Shown here: positions 1 to 7,066 of the stretch, piece after piece
Position numbering within the stretch: position 1 is the first letter of the stretch
How the letters are laid out: each line of letters begins with the position of its first letter
From: Candidatus Paceibacterota bacterium
Lineage (GTDB): Bacteria; Verrucomicrobiota; Verrucomicrobiia; Limisphaerales; UBA8199
Length of the DNA: 64,000 nucleotides
Direction of reading: 5' to 3'
Assembly (NCBI GenBank): GCA_035452965.1
Contig: DAOTCE010000008.1
Coordinates: forward strand, 62,001 to 126,000
Notes under the pieces: model-generated
Told to the model about the DNA's origin: nothing
Databases searched by the model: none
The model's input: only the letters and a program-made list of their open reading frames with translations
Translations under genes and position numbers: made by a program

Positions 1-1
1 A

Positions 2-889
2 AGCGGAAGCCTAGCGCTGCAGTACCTGCTGTCCGGCGTCACCAAGGGCAGCATCTATGCCGTGGTCGCGATCGGGTTCAACCTGATCTACAGCGCCACG
101 GGCGTCATCAACTTTGCCCAGGGCGAGTTCGTCATGCTCGGAGGAATGGTGGCCGTTACCCTGGCGCATTACGTGCCGGTCCCGGTGGCCGTCGCCGGCG
201 CGGTGGTCATTGTCGCGCTGGTTGGCTGCGCGCTCGAGCTGGCGCTGTTCCGCCGCCTGCAGCGGCATTCCGTCCTCCACCTGATCATCATCACCATGGG
301 CTTGTCCATCGTCATCCAGGAAGTCGCGCTGCATATCTGGGACGAAAAGGTGCGTTCACTCCCCTATTTCACTGGCAGCGAAGTCTCCTCCGTCCGGTTC
401 CTGGGCGCGGCGATATCACCGCAGGTCTTGTGGGTGCTGGGCACGGTGGCGCTGGTCGTCCTGGTTCTGCATCTGTTCCTGCGCTACACCCTTCAAGGCC
501 GGGCCATGCGCGCCTGCTCTTCCAGCCCCGAGGCCGCCATGCTCGCCGGCATCAACATCCCCAACATGCGCACCCTCTCCTTCGGCTTGAGCGCCGCCCT
601 GGGCGCCCTGGCGGGTTGCGTCATCTCCCCCATGACGATGACGCACTACGAAATGGGCGCGCCGCTGGCGATCAAAGGCTTTGCCGCCGCCATCCTCGGA
701 GGGCTGGGCAACCCGATGGCCGCCGTCGCCGGCGGGTTGCTCGTCGGGGTGCTGGAGTCCACCAGCGTAAGCTGTCTCCCCGCCGTCTATAACGATGTCA
801 CCGCCTTTGTCATCCTGTTGCTCGTGCTCTTCGTCCGGCCGCAGGGGTTGTTTGGCGCGCCGGCGGCGGACACCGTGAGGGAGCACTGA
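2..889 (+). CDS. livH: Branched-chain amino-acid-type ABC transporter permease LivH (5' partial)
   Basis: Inner-membrane permease of a HAAT-family ABC importer (branched-chain amino acids, amides or related small solutes). The reading frame is open to the window edge and already encodes the typical LivH beginning (LQYLLSGVTKGSIYAVVAIG), so the true start lies upstream and the GTG at 62 is internal. The protein is almost wholly hydrophobic, with the family signature INFAQGEFVMLGGM and a C-terminal FAAAILGGLGNPMAAVAGG loop, the usual ATPase-coupling region. It is the first visible gene of a tight livH-livM-livG-livF-paaK-like run. The periplasmic binding protein is not in the window and is probably upstream. 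Substrate cannot be told from the permease alone. Confidence 0.9.
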   Translation, partial: SGSLALQYLLSGVTKGSIYAVVAIGFNLIYSATGVINFAQGEFVMLGGMVAVTLAHYVPVPVAVAGAVVIVALVGCALELALFRRLQRHSVLHLIIITMGLSIVIQEVALHIWDEKVRSLPYFTGSEVSSVRFLGAAISPQVLWVLGTVALVVLVLHLFLRYTLQGRAMRACSSSPEAAMLAGINIPNMRTLSFGLSAALGALAGCVISPMTMTHYEMGAPLAIKGFAAAILGGLGNPMAAVAGGLLVGVLESTSVSCLPAVYNDVTAFVILLLVLFVRPQGLFGAPAADTVREH

Positions 890-893
890 TTCG

Positions 894-2009
894 ATGCATC
901 GCTGCCGAGAGATTCTTCTCTTCGCCCTCTTCCCCATCGTGGTGGTGGGCGCCCAGCTCGTCATGCGGGCGACCGGAACGGAATACTGCCTCACGCAGCT
1001 GACCATGGCGATGTATTACGCCATAGTGGTCATCGGGTTGTGCCTCCTGATGGGGTATGCGGGCCAGGTATCGCTCGGGCACGGCGCATTTTTTGCCATT
1101 GGCGGCTATACCTCGGCGGTCCTGACCACGCACGACTTGTCCCGCTTCAAAAGCGCCCTCTGGACCGGCTGGCTGGAGCAGGCGCGCCTGCTCGTCGAGA
1201 AGCAGGACCTCTATGGCAACGCATCCCTGACCGTGTCCCCGTGGACCGCCTTTCTGGCGGCCATGCTCGCGACGTTCCTCATCGCCCTGCTCATCGGCTA
1301 TCCGGCGCTCCGCCTGCGCGGCCATTACCTGGCGATGGCCACGCTGGGTTTCGGCCTGATCGTCAGCAAGATGCTGCTGGGCAGCAATATCACCGGCGCC
1401 GCCGACGGCATCAACGGCGTGCCCGGGTGGACGCTGCTGCCGGGGCTGACGGTCACCGGCAAGCGCGCCGCCCGCGTCGAGAACTACTACATCGCTTGTG
1501 GCCTGGCCCTGCTCGTGTTGTTGTTCCTGCGCAACCTCATCCGCTCCCGCATCGGCCGCGCGCTGCAAGCCATCCATGACGGCGAAAACGCCGCCAACGC
1601 CATGGGCATCAACACCGCCGCGTGCAAGCTCAAGGTCTTTGTGCTCAGCGCGCTGCTCGCGGCGATGGCCGGCGTCTTCTTTACCCATTACACCGGCGGC
1701 ATCGCCCCCGCCGAAGCCGGTGCCCTCAAATCGGTTCGCTACGTGGCGCTGGCGGCCGCGGGCGGCATGGCCAATCTCTGGGGCGTGGCCGCGATCAGCC
1801 TGGCCCTGAATTACTTCTCCCTGCGGGGCTGGTTCGGCAGCTACGATAACGCCGTCTTCGGGGCCATCCTGATCCTGATCATCTCCCTGGCGCCCGAAGG
1901 CCCCCTCAAACCCCTCGGCCTTTGGCTCCGGCGCCTCACCGCCGCGCGCGCTCCGAAACCTGACGGCGGGTCGGGTCATCCTTCGTGCAATGCGGAAAGG
2001 AGCCCCTGA
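894..2009 (+). CDS. livM: Branched-chain amino-acid-type ABC transporter permease LivM
   Basis: Second membrane subunit of the importer, 371 aa, with about ten hydrophobic segments. Seen: the LivM hallmark GYAGQVSLGHGAFFAIGGY near residue 60, and the RIGRALQAIHDGENAANAMGIN coupling-helix region near residue 220, both typical of LivM. It starts 4 bases after the livH stop, which argues for translational coupling, and its stop overlaps the ribosome-binding region of livG. The tail after about residue 345 is polar and likely cytoplasmic. Family assignment is firm; the transported solute is unknown. Confidence 0.92.
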   Translation: MHRCREILLFALFPIVVVGAQLVMRATGTEYCLTQLTMAMYYAIVVIGLCLLMGYAGQVSLGHGAFFAIGGYTSAVLTTHDLSRFKSALWTGWLEQARLLVEKQDLYGNASLTVSPWTAFLAAMLATFLIALLIGYPALRLRGHYLAMATLGFGLIVSKMLLGSNITGAADGINGVPGWTLLPGLTVTGKRAARVENYYIACGLALLVLLFLRNLIRSRIGRALQAIHDGENAANAMGINTAACKLKVFVLSALLAAMAGVFFTHYTGGIAPAEAGALKSVRYVALAAAGGMANLWGVAAISLALNYFSLRGWFGSYDNAVFGAILILIISLAPEGPLKPLGLWLRRLTAARAPKPDGGSGHPSCNAERSP

Positions 2010-2010
2010 C

Positions 2011-2820
2011 ATGGCGCTGCTTCAAGTCGAGGGCGTCCGCCGCAGTTTTGGCGGGCTGGTCGCGGTGGATGGCGTTTCACTCGCCGTCAACGCGGGCCAG
2101 ATCAAAGGCGTTATCGGCCCCAACGGCGCCGGCAAGACCACCCTCTTCAACATCATCTCGGGCTTGCTCAAACCGGACGCGGGCCAAATCAAGTTCAAAG
2201 ACCGCCCGATCACCGGTTTCAAGCCCTACCAGATTGCGCGCGCCGGCATCTCGCGCACCTTCCAGAATCCCAGCCTGTTCCTCCGGATGAACGTGCGCGA
2301 GAACGTCATGGTCGGGCGCCACAGCCGCGCGCGCTGGGATTTCATCGGCTGCGGCCTGCGCTGGCCGGGCCAGCGCGGAGAAGAGCGCGCCATTCGCGAC
2401 GCTGCCCAGGCGCAACTGGAGGGCGTGGGCCTGGGCCACCTCGCCGACCGGCCGGCGGGGGCGCTGCCATTCGGCCAGCGCCGGATGGTCGAGCTGGCCC
2501 GGGCGCTGGCCACCGAACCCGAGATGCTGCTTCTGGATGAGCCTGCCAGCGGACTCAACACGCGCGAAAAGGAAGACCTCGCCGACCTGATTGGCAAAAT
2601 CCGCGACCGCGGCATCACCATCCTGCTCGTCGAGCACGATATGTCCGTGGTGATGGGCCTGTCGGACGACATCCTGGTCCTGCACAACGGCCGCCCCATC
2701 GCCGAGGGCACCCCGCAGGTCGTGCAAAACGATGCCAAAGTCATCGGCGTTTACCTGGGCGGCGAACTGCAAGCCGTCACCACCGGCAGAGATGCCTCGC
2801 CGATGCGCCCGCTCAATTAG
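2011..2820 (+). CDS. livG: Branched-chain amino-acid-type ABC transporter ATP-binding protein LivG
   Basis: Cytoplasmic ATPase of the importer, 269 aa from ATG 2011. Motifs in order: Walker A GPNGAGKTTLFN, Q-loop TFQNPSLF, signature LPFGQRRMVELARAL, Walker B MLLLDEPASGLN and switch LLVEHDMSVVM; all catalytic residues are intact. An in-frame ATG at 1990 exists, but AAAGGAG at 1996-2002 lies 8 bases before ATG 2011, which decides the start. It begins one base after the livM stop and ends 6 bases before livF. It contrasts with the motif-poor ABC ATPase encoded at 10.4 kb. Confidence 0.93.
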   Translation: MALLQVEGVRRSFGGLVAVDGVSLAVNAGQIKGVIGPNGAGKTTLFNIISGLLKPDAGQIKFKDRPITGFKPYQIARAGISRTFQNPSLFLRMNVRENVMVGRHSRARWDFIGCGLRWPGQRGEERAIRDAAQAQLEGVGLGHLADRPAGALPFGQRRMVELARALATEPEMLLLDEPASGLNTREKEDLADLIGKIRDRGITILLVEHDMSVVMGLSDDILVLHNGRPIAEGTPQVVQNDAKVIGVYLGGELQAVTTGRDASPMRPLN

Positions 2821-2826
2821 CCCCTC

Positions 2827-3549
2827 ATGCTACTCCAGGTCAAAAACCTCAGTTGCGGCTACGGCAGCCTCGAAGTCGTCCACGGCGCCAGCCTGCATGT
2901 CTGCGCCGGCGAAATCGTCGGCCTGCTCGGCGGCAATGGCGCGGGGAAGACCTCCCTGCTCAAGGCCATTATCGGCCTGCTGCCGCCTTGGTCCGGCGAG
3001 GTGTTCATTGACGGCCGCCCGACCACCGGCGCCCCCCCGTGGCGCAGCATAAGCAATTCCACCGTGCTGGTGCCCGAGGGCAAGATGATCTTTGCCGAAA
3101 TGACCGTGCGCGAGAACCTCCTCATCGGCGGCTACCACAATCCCGACCGCGCCCTGCAAATGCAGGCCGTGCTCGACCGCTTTCCCCGCCTGCGCGAGCG
3201 CCTGCACCAGGTAGCCGGCACCCTCTCGGGCGGCGAGCAGCAAATGCTGGCCCTGGGCCGCGCCCTCATGGCCCGACCCCGGCTGCTGCTGCTGGACGAA
3301 CCCTCCATGGGCCTGGCCCCTCTCCTGGTCAAGGAGATCTTTGCCTCAATCCTCAGGATGAAGGACCTTGGCCTCACCGTGCTGCTGGTCGAGCAAAATG
3401 CCATCGCCACCCTCCAGATCGCCGACCGCGCTTACGTCATGGAGACGGGCGAGATCGTCCTGGAAGGCGCCGCCGCGGATTTCACCCACAACCCCGAAGT
3501 CAAACGCGCCTACCTCGGCAAAGGCAACCGCGAAACCCCGGCCTCGTAG
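2827..3549 (+). CDS. livF: Branched-chain amino-acid-type ABC transporter ATP-binding protein LivF
   Basis: Second ATPase of the heterodimeric nucleotide-binding pair, 240 aa, the normal LivF length. Seen: Walker A GGNGAGKTSLLKA, the LivF-typical LVPEGKMIFAEMTVRENL, signature LSGGEQQMLALGRAL, Walker B LLLLDEPSMGLAP and H-loop LLVEQNA (the His-to-Gln form usual in LivF). No clear Shine-Dalgarno precedes the ATG, and the gene follows livG by 6 bases, so coupled translation is likely. A 71-base spacer separates it from the next gene, which reads the same way and is probably co-transcribed. Confidence 0.93.
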   Translation: MLLQVKNLSCGYGSLEVVHGASLHVCAGEIVGLLGGNGAGKTSLLKAIIGLLPPWSGEVFIDGRPTTGAPPWRSISNSTVLVPEGKMIFAEMTVRENLLIGGYHNPDRALQMQAVLDRFPRLRERLHQVAGTLSGGEQQMLALGRALMARPRLLLLDEPSMGLAPLLVKEIFASILRMKDLGLTVLLVEQNAIATLQIADRAYVMETGEIVLEGAAADFTHNPEVKRAYLGKGNRETPAS

Positions 3550-3620
3550 CCCTTGAATGCCAGCATGCATGGACGCCCATCCAACCCATTCAACCCGTCT
3601 AACTCGCTTAACTGAGATCC

Positions 3621-4808
3621 ATGAGCACCTTTGACCGCCGATACGAACTGATCTCGCGCGCCGAGCTGGAGCAAATGCAGCTTGAGCGTCTCCAGGCCCT
3701 GCTGGCCCGTCTCCGCCGCAACGTCCGCCGCTACCGCGAGAAACTGGGCGACTTCCGCCTCCAATCCCTCGCCGACCTGCCGCGGCTGCCCTTCACCACC
3801 CAGGAAGACATGGTGCAGAGCTTTCCCTACGGCATGTTCGCTTTCCCGCTGCGCGAAGTCATCCGCCTGCACTCGACCCTTGGCCCGGACGGCAAACAAT
3901 TGGTCATTGGCCATACCCGCAACGACCTTGCCCAATGGGGCCGCCTGGTCGCCCGGCAGCTCGCTGCCAGTGGCGTCACCGCTAACGACGTCATCCTTAT
4001 CTCCTTGGGCGGGCTGACGCAGTCCGGCGCTGTGGGTTATGTCCGGGGCGCCGAACTCATCGAAGCCTCGGTCATCGCCGAAGACCCGCTGCACATTGAT
4101 TACCAGCTCGCGATGCTCCAGAACTACCGCCCCACCACCCTCATCACCACGCCCACCAACGCCCTCGACCTCGTGCACGCCATCGAGGAGCGCCGCATTG
4201 ACCCGCAATCCCTTTACCTGCGCACCGTGCTCCTGTCCCGGCCCGTGGACAAGGAAACCCGCGAGCAGCTCGCCGCCGGCCTCTTCGCTGCCATTCGGTG
4301 CAACTTCGGCCTGGGCGAAATCCTCAACCCCGGCCTCTGCGTCGAATGCGAGGTCGGCCTGTTCCACATCCACGAAGACCAGTTCCTGGCCGAGGTCTGC
4401 GACGGCGAGCTCGTCCTCACCACGCTGGCCCGCGAAGCCATGCCCCTGCTGCGCTACCGCACCCGCGTCGCCGCCGAACTCTGCCGCGACAAATGCGCCT
4501 GCGGCCGCACCGGCGTCCTGTTCCAGCCCGGCCCGCGCCTCGACCGCCGTTGCCGCGTCCGGGAAGTCTCTTTCTACGAAGCCCAGGTCGCCGAGGTGCT
4601 CGCCAAAACCCGCGCCGCCGGGCTCCGGTTCCACCTCGAAACCTCCGAACGCCAGCTCCAGGTCACCCTGGAACTCTCCGAGGAATACTTTGCCGGCGCC
4701 ATGTGGCCCGCCATGGACCCCAAACGCGACATCGAGTCCGAACTCTTGGCCCGCCTCGGCATCCAGGCCGAAGTCCGTTACATCGCTCCGCAGTCCCCGC
4801 CGGCTTGA
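3621..4808 (+). CDS. Degenerate phenylacetate-CoA ligase (PaaK) homologue
   Basis: ANL-superfamily protein, 395 aa (PaaK enzymes are about 430). The collinear match to PaaK is clear: a helical start, then a segment matching the PaaK 'TTGKPTVVGYT...DL..W' region, TPTNALDL, FGLGE (PaaK YGLSE), GLFHIHEDQF, ELVLTTLAREAMPLLRYRTR and a CACGRTG cysteine motif. Changes: the Ser/Thr/Gly P-loop reads STLGPDGKQ, the Asp after RYRTR is replaced by Val, and the hinge block that in PaaK reads like GRSDDMLIIRGVN is not recognisable. Catalysis is therefore doubtful from sequence; it may be a binding or regulatory paralogue. Position after livF suggests a tie to the imported substrate. Homology is seen; loss of activity is inference. 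Confidence 0.7.
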   Translation: MSTFDRRYELISRAELEQMQLERLQALLARLRRNVRRYREKLGDFRLQSLADLPRLPFTTQEDMVQSFPYGMFAFPLREVIRLHSTLGPDGKQLVIGHTRNDLAQWGRLVARQLAASGVTANDVILISLGGLTQSGAVGYVRGAELIEASVIAEDPLHIDYQLAMLQNYRPTTLITTPTNALDLVHAIEERRIDPQSLYLRTVLLSRPVDKETREQLAAGLFAAIRCNFGLGEILNPGLCVECEVGLFHIHEDQFLAEVCDGELVLTTLAREAMPLLRYRTRVAAELCRDKCACGRTGVLFQPGPRLDRRCRVREVSFYEAQVAEVLAKTRAAGLRFHLETSERQLQVTLELSEEYFAGAMWPAMDPKRDIESELLARLGIQAEVRYIAPQSPPA

Positions 4809-4856
4809 AGCCGCGTTGCGTCGCGGCGCTGACCTGCTCCATCGGCAGGATGGTAA

Positions 4857-5948
4857 TCAAGCCGGCTGCTGCTGCGTCAGGCAGTGCACGGTGCCCCGGC
4901 CCAGCACCAGGTCCACGGCGTGCAGGCCCACGACGGGGCGGTCGGGGAAAAGTTCGGCCAGGATGCCAAGGGCGACGCGGTCGTTGGGATCGTTGAAGGT
5001 GGGCACGAGGACGGCGGCGTTGGTGATGTAGAAGTTGGCATAGCTGGCGGGCAGGCGGCGGCCATCGAAATAGAGCGGCGCGGGCATCGGCAGCGATACT
5101 ATCTCCGGGCGTGAGCCGTCCTCCAGCCGCAGGTCGCCAATGCGTTCCCAGTTCTCGGCGAGCGGACGGTAGTTAATGTCCGTGCGGCGGGTTTCCTTGA
5201 TGAGCACAACGGTCTTCGGGTTGACGAAGCGGCAGATGTCGTCAATGTGGCCGTGAGTGTCGTCGCCCGCCGGCCCGGCGGCCAGCCAGAAAATGTGGGT
5301 CACTCCCAGATAGCGCTTCAGGGTGTCCTCGATGTCCCGCCGTCCCAGCCCGGGGTTGCGCACTTGCACTTTCGGATCGAGGTAGCACTGCTCCGTGGTC
5401 AGCAGCGTCCCGCGGCCGTTGACTTCGATGCCGCCGCCTTCCAGAACGAAGGCTCGGCCGTTGCAGCGGGCGTGGAATATATGCTTGCGGAACCGCCTGG
5501 CTGCGGTTTCCGGAACGCGCCGGTCTTTCTGCCAGTCATCGTGCCTGGCCCAGGCGTTAAAGTGAAAGTGCACGATGGCGGTCTCACCCCGCGCGCCGCG
5601 CCGCACGAAGGTCGGGCCGGTATCGCGTATCCAACCGCGCTCGGTGGGATGGGTGATGAACTGGACGCGGCGCAGGTCGGCGCCGGCGCGCGCGAGATAG
5701 CTGCGCGCGAGCTTCGCGTCAGCCTTGCCGTTGACGAGGAGGCGGACCCTTTCGCCCGGGGCGATCTTGCGAACGATTTCCCCATAGACCCAGCGCACGG
5801 TGCCGACCTTGTCAGGCCAGTCAACGGAATTATGCGGCCAGGCCAGCCAGGTGGCTTCGTGTTTCTCCCACTCGGCCGGCATCGCAAACCCCAGTGCGGC
5901 GGGTGTCGAGGGCGCCTTGACTCCAGTCTTGTGTCTAGTCGTGCCCAT
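4857..5948 (-). CDS. aguA: Agmatine deiminase (peptidyl-arginine deiminase family)
   Basis: Hydrolyses agmatine to N-carbamoylputrescine and ammonia, feeding polyamine synthesis. Family marks: MPAEWEKHEATWLAWP at the start of the domain, ERGWIRDTGPTFV, VLEGGGIEVNGRGTLLTTEQC, THGHIDDICRFV (catalytic His/Asp) and the C-terminal GRGTVHCLTQQ with the nucleophilic Cys. Start: ATG 5948 gives 363 aa; ATG 6014 adds 22 residues of arginine-rich sequence without family support, and ATG 5882 begins exactly at MPAEWEKH. No ribosome-binding site decides between them. The gene converges on the paaK-like gene with 48 bases between stops. Confidence 0.88.
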   Translation of the reverse strand: MGTTRHKTGVKAPSTPAALGFAMPAEWEKHEATWLAWPHNSVDWPDKVGTVRWVYGEIVRKIAPGERVRLLVNGKADAKLARSYLARAGADLRRVQFITHPTERGWIRDTGPTFVRRGARGETAIVHFHFNAWARHDDWQKDRRVPETAARRFRKHIFHARCNGRAFVLEGGGIEVNGRGTLLTTEQCYLDPKVQVRNPGLGRRDIEDTLKRYLGVTHIFWLAAGPAGDDTHGHIDDICRFVNPKTVVLIKETRRTDINYRPLAENWERIGDLRLEDGSRPEIVSLPMPAPLYFDGRRLPASYANFYITNAAVLVPTFNDPNDRVALGILAELFPDRPVVGLHAVDLVLGRGTVHCLTQQQPA

Positions 5949-6207
5949 ACAGAAGCGAACTAAAGATGGACACAGATGCGCGCGGATTCTGCGGGCCGGA
6001 CTGCGGAGTGGCATTGCACGGCCGCGGGCCGCTATCGAGGCGCGGTTCAGTATCGTTCCTATCTGCGTCTATCTTGATTTGGCCAGTAACAGGCATGGTT
6101 TGTGATATCGTGCAACGGCGACCGCCTTAGACTGCCCGGAAAACGGTTCTAATGCAAAAGCAAAAGCGCCCGGGCCGTCTCAATCAGCCCCGCCGGGAGC
6201 CGCGACG

Positions 6208-7047
6208 ATGGTTGACACGCCCCGACCTTGCAGTCTAATTAGCTGCGACGCTGCCGCGCGAAGTATGGACACCGACAAGACGCAAAAGCCCTTTCCCTGG
6301 GGGACGGCGATCATCGCCGCCGCCGCCGTAATCATCGCCGCCTTCGCGCTGGTCGCCTATCTCAAGACCGCGCGCGGGGTCAAGGATACCGTGGACAAGG
6401 TGATTGGCACGGTACCCGAGATTGCGCGCAACTTCATGACGGGCAACATCACGCATACGTTCCGCGAGAGCCTGCCCCGCATCACCTCCACCAAGGGCGA
6501 CATCCTCGAACTCGCGGTCTTCCGCTGCGACGAGACCTTCAAGCGCACCGATGAAAAGTGGGCCGGCTGGGGCTGGGTGTATTTGGGAACGACTGTCGCG
6601 GAGATTCGGGTGCCGGTCTCCTTCCGTTACCACTTGCGACTCTCCGACCCCTGGCGGCTGGCGGCGCGCGACCAGGTCTGCCTGGTGCTGGCGCCCCCCA
6701 TCCGCCCAAGTCTTCCGCCAGCCATCCACACCGCCGAGATGGAACGGAGGGCGGAGAGCGGCTGGGCCCGCTTCGACAAGAACGAGCAGCTCGAAACGCT
6801 CGAACGGAGCATGACCCCCTTGCTGGAGCAGCGAGCAGGCGACTCTGCCCACCTCCAGCTTGTCCGCGAGGCCTGCCGCCACTCGGTCGCCGAGTTTGTG
6901 CAGAAGTGGCTGATGCGCGAGGGCCAGTGGCAAAAGGACAAATTCACCTCCATCGTGGTGCTTTTCCCCGACGAAGCCGCCATATCCTCCGACCAGGACC
7001 TGCTGCGCTTCCGCCACGAGCCGACCCTGCGGCTGGAAAAGAACTGA
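6208..7047 (+). CDS. Membrane-anchored protein of unknown function
   Basis: 279 aa if read from ATG 6208, which has GGGAG 8 bases upstream; ATG 6265 (MDTDKTQKPFPWG) is a plausible shorter start. One transmembrane helix follows at about residues 29-50 (TAIIAAAAVIIAAFALVAYL), then a soluble domain of about 220 residues with alternating strands (AEIRVPVSFRYHLRLSDPW) and a helical end. The layout resembles DUF4230-type single-span proteins, but I cannot confirm that. It converges on priA with 19 bases between stops and is not in an operon. Codon use and frame quality support a real gene. Confidence 0.65.
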   Translation: MVDTPRPCSLISCDAAARSMDTDKTQKPFPWGTAIIAAAAVIIAAFALVAYLKTARGVKDTVDKVIGTVPEIARNFMTGNITHTFRESLPRITSTKGDILELAVFRCDETFKRTDEKWAGWGWVYLGTTVAEIRVPVSFRYHLRLSDPWRLAARDQVCLVLAPPIRPSLPPAIHTAEMERRAESGWARFDKNEQLETLERSMTPLLEQRAGDSAHLQLVREACRHSVAEFVQKWLMREGQWQKDKFTSIVVLFPDEAAISSDQDLLRFRHEPTLRLEKN

Positions 7048-7066
7048 TTGCGGGGAGTGCCCGGCG

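Noticed and set aside
810..2012. Minus-strand frame (400 codons) over livM
   Set aside because: Shadow of an intact permease gene in a tight operon.
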